Source of the DNA: DATKNA01 sp963755755
GTDB taxonomy: Bacteria > Actinomycetota > Actinomycetes > Actinomycetales > Kineosporiaceae
Assembly (NCBI GenBank): GCA_963755755.1
Contig: CAVWLJ010000014.1
Span: 296,378-360,377, forward strand
Reading direction: 5' to 3'
DNA length: 64,000 nucleotides
The notes beneath the pieces are model-generated. The model had not been told where the DNA came from, did no database searches, and saw nothing but the letters and a program-made list of their open reading frames with translations. The position numbers were made by a program, and so were the translations under genes. Positions 54,226-64,000 of the stretch are shown in pieces. Numbering within the stretch: position 1 is the first letter of the stretch; the number at the start of each line of letters is the position of its first letter.

Positions 54226-54825
54226 GTGTACGAGGGCGTGGTGCAGGACCTCATCGACGAACTCGGGCGGCTGCCCGGGGTCGGTCCGAAGAGTGCCCAG
54301 CGCATCGCCTTCCACCTGCTGCAGTCCGACCCGGAGGACATCCGGCGGCTCGTCCTCGCCCTCACCGAGGTGAGCGAGAAGGTCCGCTTCTGCGTCGTGT
54401 GCGGCAACGTCTCGGCCGACGAGCTGTGCCGCATCTGCCGGGACGCTCGTCGCGACGCCAGCATCCTCTGCGTCGTCGAGGAGCCCAAGGACGTCGTCGC
54501 GATCGAGAAGACCCGGGAGTTCCGCGGGCGTTACCACGTGCTCGGCGGTGCGATCAGCCCGATCGAGGGGATCGGGCCGGACGACCTCCGGGTGCGCGAA
54601 CTGGTCGCGCGGCTCGCCTCCGGCGAGGTCACGGAGATCATCCTGGCGACGGACCCGAACCTCGAGGGCGAGGCCACTGCCACCTATCTCGCGCGGCTGC
54701 TCAAGCCGATGGGCCTGCGCGTCACCCGGCTGGCCTCCGGGCTGCCGGTCGGGGGGGATCTGGAGTACGCGGACGAGCTCACGCTCGGTCGCGCTTTCGA
54801 GGGGAGGAGGCTGCTCGATGTCTGA
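54226..54825 (+). CDS. recR: Recombination mediator RecR
   Basis: 199 residues from GTG 54226. Helix-hairpin-helix LGRLPGVGPKSAQRIAFHLL, the four-cysteine zinc finger CVVCGNVSADELCRIC, and the Toprim domain ASILCVVEEPKDVVAIEKT to EGEATATYLARLL are complete. RecR works with RecF/RecO to load RecA at gaps. Overlaps the following gene by eight bases. Confidence 0.95.
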   Translation: MYEGVVQDLIDELGRLPGVGPKSAQRIAFHLLQSDPEDIRRLVLALTEVSEKVRFCVVCGNVSADELCRICRDARRDASILCVVEEPKDVVAIEKTREFRGRYHVLGGAISPIEGIGPDDLRVRELVARLASGEVTEIILATDPNLEGEATATYLARLLKPMGLRVTRLASGLPVGGDLEYADELTLGRAFEGRRLLDV

Positions 54826-55417
54826 CGGCCTGCCGCACGACACGCACGAGACCGCCAACGAGGTCCTGGAGCTGCGCCGGATCGGGGAGGAGACGGCGTC
54901 CGACGCCCAGGCCTTCCTCGACGCGGTCACGGAGGTCGCGGCCGGGTCCTCCCCGGACATCGCGATCCCCGTGCTCCTCCTCGCGCTGTCGCAGAGCCTG
55001 CTCGCGGGGGCGCGTCTGGGGGCCATCACCGACGTCGTGCCGAGCGAGCGCTTCGAGCCGGACGCGGGGCCGGACCCGGACGTCGACCCGGTGCGCGCCG
55101 GGCTGGCGAACCTCTTCGAGGGCATCGACGAGTACGTCGACGTGACCGATCCGCTGACGAACGCGGAGCTCGTGCACGGGATGCTCTCCGACGACCTCGC
55201 CGACGTCGCCGCCGACCTGGTGCACGGGCTGCGGCACTACCGGTCGGGCCGCATCGACGAGGCGCTCTGGTGGTGGCAGTACTCGTACCTGTCGACGTGG
55301 GGCGACCGCGCGACGACGTCACTGCGGGTCCTGCAGTCGATCCTGCGTCACCTGCGCACGGACGTGGAGGACGACACGGCGGCGGACGCCGAGTTCGACG
55401 CCCTGCACGTCACCTGA
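54818..55417 (+). CDS. DUF5063 protein
   Basis: 199 residues from ATG 54818, inside the recR end (GAGGAGG upstream). ALSQSLLAGARLGAITDVVPSERFEPDAG and DEALWWWQYSYLSTWGDRA are the DUF5063 signature, an actinobacterial family always beside recR. Soluble, acidic, all-helical; function unknown but its fixed neighbourhood hints at a link to recombination. Confidence 0.85.
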   Translation: MSDGLPHDTHETANEVLELRRIGEETASDAQAFLDAVTEVAAGSSPDIAIPVLLLALSQSLLAGARLGAITDVVPSERFEPDAGPDPDVDPVRAGLANLFEGIDEYVDVTDPLTNAELVHGMLSDDLADVAADLVHGLRHYRSGRIDEALWWWQYSYLSTWGDRATTSLRVLQSILRHLRTDVEDDTAADAEFDALHVT

Positions 55418-55432
55418 GCCGGCCGGCGCGGC

Positions 55433-56580
55433 TCACGCCACCCGGGTACCTCGTGGCAGCCGGCGGAAGGGAGTCCGCAGGCGTCGTACCGCGATAGCGG
55501 TGAACAGCGCGCCGAGCGCGACGTCGGCGGCCAGGCCGTAGGGCCACGTGGCGGGCAGGGCGTCGCGGTCCGACTGCCGCTGCGACTGGTCCGCGTCGTA
55601 CGACGCCTGGTTGAGGTAGCACTCGTCGACCACGGCCGGCGGACCCAGGCGCAGTTCCCGGACGCCGTTGCGGATGGCGGTCAGCGGGTCGTCGAGCGGG
55701 ACGCCGGGGCGCCGTTCGGCGGCCGGCGCCGAGTCCGCGACCACGACGAACGGGCTCACCCCGAGCACCCACCACGAGCGTTCGGTGTGCTGCTGCTGCC
55801 GCACTCCGCTCTGCACCAGGCACGCGTCGCCCGCGGGGTTCGCGACCCGCACCTGGACCGTGTCCTCGGACTGCACGAGCGGCACGCTCAGGGCGAACAG
55901 GACCGGGATCCCCAGGCCGAGGAACACCACGGAGAGATACGTCAGCACCGTCGAGGACGACGTCCGCGCCGCCACGGCCGACCAGCCGAGCCCGATCGCG
56001 CAGACGACGAGGAGCGTGAGGGCGAGCACGACCAGCGTCGTTGCCAGGCGGCCGGCAGGGGTCCCGCCGTCGACGTAGGCCCAGACGATGAAGGGGGACG
56101 CGGCGGCGAGCAGCGCGAGCGCGGTGAGCCAGGCGGCCAGCAGCTTGCCGATCGCGATCTCGGCGGGTCGCAGCAGGGTCGTCTGCAGTGCCGCCAGGAC
56201 GCCCGCCGCACGGTCGCCGTTGATGCTCGTCGCGGTCAGCGCGGGCGCGACGAGCCCCCCGAGCGCCAGCACGAGGAAGACGATGATCCCGAACAGGGTG
56301 GCGCCGGCGAGCTGATCGGCGGCTGCCGTCGTCGCGGCGTCGGGCGCGTCCGGCTGGAAGGTCACCGTGCTGAACACGGCGTGCCGGATGAGCAGCGTGA
56401 GCGCCGCGAGCACCGCCACCCAGGCCGCCAGCACGATGACCCAGCGGGTCGACCGGACCCGCTGGCGCAGCTCGAGCACGACGACGGTGCGTACGCCCGC
56501 CCAGCTCAGCCACCAGGTCCCCGCACGGCCCGGCTCTGCGTGCACGTGGTCCGCGGGCGGGGGCGGGACGGACGTCGTCG

Positions 56581-56584
<4 letters not shown>
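55433..56584 (-). CDS. ABC-2-type transporter permease
   Basis: 383 residues from ATG 56584. Six predicted helices: WVIVLAAWVAVLAALTLL, GIIVFLVLALGGLVAPALTA, IGKLLAAWLTALALLAAASP, TTLVVLALTLLVVCAIGLG, VVFLGLGIPVLFALS and a C-terminal one. A large external loop (about residues 225-340, with Cys in DACL and DECYL) sits before the last helix. It pairs with the upstream ATPase, with overlapping ATGA, as an exporter. Cargo unknown. Confidence 0.82.
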
Positions 56585-57516
<932 letters not shown>

Positions 57517-57702
57517 CCGGCCTCCCGTTCTCGGCGACGGTCGTCGCGCCGCAAGAGTAGGGCGTGATCGTCGTCGCTCACCAGACGCACAGCTGGTCCC
57601 CAGGGTTGCGCACCGGACGTCTTGCGCTGCGGACGCCGCCGGGCCGCGGGGAGGCCGGCGGTTAGACTCGGGAGCCGTTGTCGCCGAGACACGGGAGCAG
57701 CC

Positions 57703-58979
<1,277 letters not shown>

Positions 58980-58980
<1 letters not shown>

Positions 58981-60059
58981 TGGACAGCCAGACCCGCAAG
59001 CCCACCCTCGCCGTCGTCGGTGCCACCGGCGCCGTCGGCACCGTCATGCTCAAGATCCTCTCCACGCGCGAGGACGTCTGGGGCGAGATCCGGCTGATCG
59101 CGTCCCCGCGCTCCGCGGGCAGGAAGCTCCGGGTGCGCGGCGAGGAGGTCGAGGTCGTCGCGCTCGCGCCGGAGGTCTTCGACGGCGTCGACGTCGCCAT
59201 GTTCGACGTCCCGGACGAGGTGAGCGCCCAGTGGGCGCCGATCGCCGTCGAGCGCGGCGCGGTCGTGGTGGACAACTCCGGGGCGTTCCGCATGGACCCC
59301 GAGGTGCCCCTCGTGGTGCCCGAGGTCAACGGCGCGCAGGCGCGTCGCCGGCCGAAGGGGATCATCAGCAACCCCAACTGCACGACGCTGACGATGATGG
59401 ACGCGCTCGGCGCCCTGCACCGGCGCTTCGGCCTCACCGAGCTCGTCGTCGCGTCGTACCAGGCGGCGTCCGGCGCGGGGCAGCCGGGCATCGATCGGCT
59501 CTACGACGAGCTCGAGGTCGTCGCCGGTGACCGGACGCTCGGCTCCGTGGCGGGCGACGTCCGCCGCGCGGTCACCGACAAGCTCGGTGACGGGTCGTCG
59601 CCGTTCCCGGCGCCGCTGGCCCTGAACGTCGTGCCGTGGGCGGGCTCCCGCAAGGACGACGGCTGGACCAGCGAGGAGCTCAAGGTCCGCAACGAGTCGC
59701 GGAAGATCCTCGGGATCCCCGACCTCAAGGTGTCCGCGACCTGCGTGCGCGTCCCGGTCGTGACCACGCACTCGCTCGCCGTGCACGCCACGTTCCAGGG
59801 CGCGGTGAGCGTCGACGAGGCCCGCGACGTCCTCATGGACGCGCCGAGCGTGGTCGTCGTGGACGACCCGGAGGAGCTCGAGTTCCCGACACCGGTCGAC
59901 AGCGTGGGGGCGGACCCGACCTTCGTCGGCCGGATCCGCCAGGCGCTCGACTTCCCCGACACGCTCGACCTGTTCGTGTGCGGGGACAACCTCCGCAAGG
60001 GTGCCGCTCTCAACACGGCGCAGATCGCGGAGCTGGTGGCCGCGGAGCTGAGCGCCTAG
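58980..60059 (+). CDS. asd: Aspartate-semialdehyde dehydrogenase
   Basis: 359 residues from ATG 58980. AVVGATGAVGTVMLKIL (NADP fold), SNPNCTT (catalytic Cys), the SYQAASGAGQPGI block and RVPVVTTHSLAVHA (active-site His) are complete. Reduces aspartyl phosphate to the semialdehyde, the step after lysC. TGATG coupling with lysC, then a terminator. Confidence 0.95.
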
Positions 60060-60077
60060 CCTCCGTCGTCCGTGCCC

Positions 60078-60100
60078 GGGGTCGCTCGTTCGGCGACCCC
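60078..60100 (+). terminator. Hairpin terminator after asd
   Basis: GGGGTCGC pairs with GCGACCCC around a short TCGTTCG loop, 19 bases beyond the asd stop codon. Confidence 0.6.
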
Positions 60101-60168
60101 TGGCCCCGCCGGTGCCGCGACGGTCGGCGGAGGGGCACACTGCTGATCGTGCGGACGGGAGCTGGGCG

Positions 60169-61216
60169 ATGAGCGACGCGGCGGTCACCCCCGCCGGTCC
60201 GGCCCGGCCCACCCTCGAGATGGTCGCGGCGGCGGCCGGCGTCTCCCGGGGGACCGCCAGCCGTGCGCTCAACGGCGGGATCAACGTGAGCCGCCCCGCG
60301 CTCGACGCCGTCCTCAAGGCGGCCGAGGAGCTGGGCTACCGCCCCAATCTGGCCGCCCGCTCGCTCGCCCTCGGCCGCAGCGACTCCATCGGGCTGGTGG
60401 TCTCCGAGACCGACGAGCGCCTGTTCGCCGAGCCCTTCTTCGCGGCGGTGGTCCGCGGCGTGCACGCCGAGCTCGCGGCGGCCGGGCGGCAGCTCGTCCT
60501 CACGTTCTCGCAGTCGGAGGAGGAGCGGGCGCAGTTGTCGCGGTTCGCGGCCGGCCGCCACCTCGACGGAGTGATCCTCATCTCGCTGCACGGCGACGAC
60601 CCGCTGCCCCGCTCGCTCGTCGCGGACGGCATCCCGGTCGTCATGGCGGGGCGGGGATCCGAGCGGGACCGCCGGGCCGGCGTCTGGTGGGTGCAGGCGG
60701 ACAACCGGGGCGGCAGCCGGACGCGCGGTCGAGCACCTGCTCGGCATCGGCCGGCGGAGGATCGCGACGATCGGCGGCCCGGCGGACATGACGGTGGGCC
60801 GCGATCGCGCCGACGGCTGGCGCGACGCGCTGCAGGCGGCCGGGCTGGAGCCCGAGCGGGCACTGCTGCGGCGCGGTGACTTCAGCCAGCTCAGCGGCCG
60901 GGACGCGACCGAGGCCCTGCTGGCGGCCGTCCCGGACGTCGACGCCGTCTTCGCGGCGAGCGACCTCATGGCGTTCGGGGCGATCGAAGCCCTGCGTGCG
61001 CACGGTCGCCGGATCCCGGAGGACGTCGCCGTGGTCGGGTTCGACAACGCGCCGGCGGCGGCGCGGCACCTGCCGCCGTTGACCACCGTGGAGCAGCCCG
61101 TCGAGCAGATGGGCCGGCTCATGGTGCGGATGCTCCTGGCGCGGATCAGCGGCGAGCCCGTCGAGGACCGGTACGTGGCGCTTCCCACCCGGCTGGTGCT
61201 GCGCGAGACCGCGTAG
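60169..61216 (+). CDS. LacI-family transcriptional regulator, frame broken
   Basis: About 349 residues from ATG 60169. The N-terminal HTH is TLEMVAAAAGVSRGTASRALN with hinge LAARSLALGRS; the periplasmic-binding-like domain follows. A slip near 60715 (in the DNRGG segment) is followed by an intact C-terminal half (AVFAASDLMAFGAIEALRAHG, VAVVGFDNAPAA). HTH residues VSRGTASRAL suit CebR-type operators. The only perfect such operator here is 56 kb away at 4328, so control of that importer is an inference. Confidence 0.87.
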
Positions 61217-61251
61217 CCGCCGCCACGCCCGTCAGTCGCGCTGGCCGCGGC

Positions 61252-63101
61252 TCAGGCCGCCGTGCTGCCGTCGCGCGGGAGGCCGCCGGGCACGTGCCGG
61301 CGCGCGAAGTCGAGCTCCGCGCGGACCTGCCGGACGGTCTCGTCGTCGACGAGCGAACCGTGCCCCGCGTCGAACCGGTACACCTCGTGCGGGACCCCGC
61401 GTCGTTCCAGCGCCGCGACGTAGTTCTCGATCTGCCGGATGGGGCATCGCGGGTCGTTCTCGCCGGCGAGGATCAGCACCGGCGCGCGGACGGCGTCCAC
61501 GTAGGTGATCGGGCTCGAGTCCCGGTACTTCTCCGGGACCTCCTCCGGTGAGCCGCCGAACAGCGAGCGGTCGAAGGCCTTGAGCCCCTCCATCTCGTCC
61601 TCGTACGCGGCGACGTAGTCCGCCACCGGCACGGCGGCGAGGCCGACCGCCCACCGGTCCGGGTGGAGGCCGAGACCGAGCAGCGTGAGGAACCCGCCCC
61701 ACGACCCGCCGGCGAGCACGACGCGGTCGGCGTCCGCGATGCCTGCGGCGACGAGATGGTCGCGCACGGCGACGACGTCCTCGAGCTCGACGTGGCCGAT
61801 GCGCTGCTCGAGCGCGTCCCGCCAGGCGGAGCCGTAGCCGGTCGAGCCGCGGTAGTTGACCTGCACCACGGCGAAGCCGTGGTCGACCCAGGCGGCGGGC
61901 GTCGCCCGGAAGACGTCGGCGTCGTGGTAGGTCGGACCGCCATGGACGTCGACGACCAGCGGCAACGGGCCCTCGCCGCCCGGCGGCCGCCGGAGCAGGG
62001 CATGGATGCGGCCGCCCGGGCCGTCGACCCAGACGTCCTCGATCACGACGGAGCCCGGCCCCCGGTCCCCGGGCGCCTCGAGGACGACGTCCCGGCGAGG
62101 TCGCGGACCGACGGCGGTTCCGCCGCGCTCGACCACACCATCCAGACGTCGCCGTCCGGCCGCGGCGTCGCCGCCCGGACGCTTCCGTCCGGACGGCCCA
62201 GGGGAGTGAGCTCGCCGCCGGCGAGGTCGTAGCGGTAGAGCCGGGTGCGGGCGTCGTGGTCGACGGCGACGAGCAGGGCCTGCGCGTCGAGGAACCAGTC
62301 GGCGTCCGAGATCTCACCCTCGAGGTCGACGCCGAGCTCGCGCTGCTCGCCCGTCGCGACGTCCCAGATCAGCAGCTCCGGCCGGCCGCGGCGCTCGTGC
62401 CCCACGAGCAGCCGGGTGTCGCCCTCACGCGGCGCGAACCCGAACGCCTCGACCCCCTTGCCCGGGCCGTCCCACAGCTCGGCGACCGCGTCGCCGGACG
62501 CCGTCCGGACGACGCGCAGCGCGGGGTGCCGGGAGTCGCCGTGCTCGCTGTGGGAGATGGCGACGAGCTCACCGTCCTCCGAGAGGTCCCCGACCCCGGC
62601 GTCCTCGGCGTGCGCGTAGAGCAGCCGCGGCGCGGCGCCGGGGCTGACGACGTGGATCTGCGCCCCGTAGTCGTCGTCGGTGCGGCCGACGACGACGGTT
62701 CCGTCGCGGCCGATCGCCAGGCCCGACGGGTAGGCCGCCGGCAGACCGACGGGATCCTCGGCGTCCGTCTCGGGCCCGGAGCCGAAGGGCTGCCGCCGCC
62801 AGACCCCGTACTCGTCGCCGTCCTGGTCGTCGAACCACCACAGGAACTCGCCCGCGGGGTCGACGGTCGCGCCGGCCGTCCCCTCCTTGCGGCGGGTGGC
62901 CTGGACGAGCGTCCCGGCGGCACGGTCCCAGCTGTGCACCTCGAGGACGCCGTCGGCGGTCGCCACGACGGCCGCGCGATCGGGGGCGTCGCGCGCCCAG
63001 TCGGGCAGCCCGATCCGCGGGGCTCGGAACCTGCGCTCCCAGTCGGGGATGTTCTCGGTGCGAGGAGATTCGGGGGTGGCCGGTGTGCCCTGCTCGGTCA
63101 T
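61252..63101 (-). CDS. S9-family prolyl oligopeptidase, frame broken
   Basis: About 616 residues from the GTG/ATG near 63101. The N-terminal half is a WD/TolB-like propeller (DAPDRAAVVATADGVLEVHSW, LWWFDDQDGDEYGVW). After a slip near 62100 the alpha/beta hydrolase domain runs: VDVHGGPTYH, the nucleophile in LAGGSWGGFLT, the acid in LAGENDPRCP and the His in FDAGHGSL. Acylaminoacyl-peptidase-type enzymes of this form cut small peptides in the cytosol. No signal peptide. Confidence 0.87.
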
Positions 63102-63207
63102 GGCCCGATCCTTGCATCGGGGTCCGACGGCGCGCGGTGGAGGGCGGCGCGCCCGCGAACCGGTTTCGGGCGTCGTGCCGTGCTCCGCTATGCTGGCCGG
63201 GTTCTAC

Positions 63208-63281
<74 letters not shown>

Positions 63282-63297
63282 CCCGCGTTTTCCCAGC

Positions 63298-63335
63298 TCA
63301 GGGCCGGTTCTCCTCCGCGAGGGAGCCGGCCCTGA
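63298..63335. terminator. Hairpin terminator after tRNA-Pro
   Basis: TCAGGGCCGGTTCTCC pairs with GGGAGCCGGCCCTGA, with one G-U pair, around a TCCGCGA loop, 17 bases after the tRNA. Confidence 0.75.
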
Positions 63336-63444
63336 CGGCTGTCTAAGGGGCTCGTGGGAGAAATCTGGGAGACGATCTCCGGCTCCACGTGCTCTCATGC
63401 CTTCGCCCGCACCCTCAGCAGGTCGTCGAGGACCGACACAGGGA

Positions 63445-63708
63445 GTGCGGGCCGATCGCCGACCGGGCGTCCAGGGAGGCCCCCCACAGCTGCGTGAGGC
63501 GGGCCATCAGCGCCAGGAGTACGCCGAGAAGTCCGCCAGGAGGATCGCCCGCGAGCTCGGCGTCAGCCACGGCACCGTCACCAAGGCCCTCACGCTGCAC
63601 GGCCTCCGGACCGGGCCCCGGCGACCAGCTCCCCGGCTGCCCCAGCCAGCCGACGACCAGAAGACAGTCCGTCCGCAGGCTTCGGACGGGGTGCCTAGCT
63701 GCATCTGA
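63445..63708 (+). CDS. Small HTH protein or recombinase remnant
   Basis: 87 residues from GTG 63445. A clear helix-turn-helix (SARRIARELGVSHGTVTKAL) follows a Gly/Pro/Arg start, as in the C-terminal module of serine recombinases and some transposon-borne regulators. The rest (PRRPAPRLPQPADD) is low-complexity. It lies just beyond tRNA-Pro, which is a common integration site, and next to a transposase remnant. It could be a real small regulator or a scrap of an integrated element. Confidence 0.35.
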   Translation: MRADRRPGVQGGPPQLREAGHQRQEYAEKSARRIARELGVSHGTVTKALTLHGLRTGPRRPAPRLPQPADDQKTVRPQASDGVPSCI

Positions 63709-63749
63709 TGCGTGACGGATCCGTTCCGGTTGATAAGTGACACGTCCGG

Positions 63750-64000
63750 CTAGACGTTCCGTCCTGGGGTTTCGGGCTTGGGGACCTTGAACCTTTCGAG
63801 CTCTTGCTCGTGGTATACGGGCGGCTCCGCGGGACGGTCCCGGTGTCATCGTGGACTCGGATCATCCTTTCGGGGCTTCGACGCCAGGGTGTATCCAGCG
63901 TGAGCCACGGGCGATGTGAATGCGCTGTCCGGCCACGACCAGGGTGTCGCGACCGGAGACGCGCGGCTCGACCCGGACAGGCTCGGCCGCCGGAGCGATG
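63750..64000 (-). mobile_element. 3' end of a decayed IS-type transposase, cut by window edge
   Basis: On the minus strand the segments RVSGRDTLVVAGQRIHIA, then AHAGYTL, IRVHDDTGT and finally HEQELERFKVPKPETPGRNV with a TAG at 63750-63752 occur in order but in different frames. Their order and the RFKVPKPETP end resemble the C-terminus of DDE-type transposases of the IS481/IS3 group. Three or more slips within 250 bases suggest decay. The full element lies outside the window. Confidence 0.4.

Overview
High-G+C (roughly 73%) actinobacterial chromosome segment. The evidence is lineage-typical families (tRNA adenosine deaminase-associated protein beside tadA, the dnaX-recR-DUF5063-lysC-asd order, LytR_C next to a VapB-like protein, DUF6131, DUF3099, DUF2795, MSMEG_6728 family), frequent GTG starts and Ser/Gly-rich lipoproteins. 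The order within Actinomycetes (Pseudonocardiales, Geodermatophilales or Frankiales type) cannot be fixed from the sequence alone. Most of the window is ordinary chromosome; only the right edge, beyond a tRNA-Pro, looks mobile.

Layout. 1-4.2 kb: membrane protein, F420-type reductase, YjbQ and an M3 peptidase. 4.3-7.9 kb: alpha-glucoside-type ABC importer (binding protein plus two permeases) behind a perfect CebR-like LacI operator and closed by a terminator. 7.9-9.9 kb: DUF6343/DUF3099 protein, hisH and an unusual hisF. 10-13.2 kb: DUF2399 (JetD/TIGR02679-like) protein apparently joined to a long acidic tail, with three direct repeats upstream. 13.2-18.2 kb: zinc-ribbon protein, FKBP lipoprotein, pxpABC 5-oxoprolinase, small proteins and an HD protein. 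18.2-27.1 kb: geranylgeranyl-reductase-like flavoprotein, HAD phosphatase plus GH65 phosphorylase, OsmC, PHP and two DUF2795 proteins. 27.3-34.2 kb: membrane metallophosphoesterase, Rieske lipoprotein, SMP-30, acyltransferase, upp, tadA and tRNA-Ser(CGA). 34.3-40.9 kb: signalling block with two related histidine kinases, a lone receiver, a CPBP protease, a NarL-type regulator and a sensor-domain protein. 40.9-49.4 kb: LCP ligase, AlkB, two tandem paralogues of unknown function, GNAT, CtaG-DUF2243, CYP152 peroxygenase, LytR_C and a VapB-like protein. 49.6-63.3 kb: glycosyltransferase remnant, tRNA-Ser(GGA), SRP RNA, dnaX, globin, recR, ABC exporter, lysC-asd, LacI regulator, S9 peptidase and tRNA-Pro(CGG). 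63.4-64 kb: small HTH ORF and the decayed 3' end of a transposase.

How genes work together. The importer, the GH65 phosphorylase with its HAD partner and the distant LacI regulator suggest alpha-glucoside uptake and phosphorolysis. pxpABC recycles 5-oxoproline to glutamate. lysC-asd feeds the aspartate family. dnaX, recR and the SRP RNA are core functions.

Caveat. About 25 genes show single-base frame breaks with both halves intact, and two carry a lone in-frame TAG. Core genes are affected (dnaX, hisF), so residual sequencing error is the likeliest cause. I give the reconstructed extents and say where each break lies.
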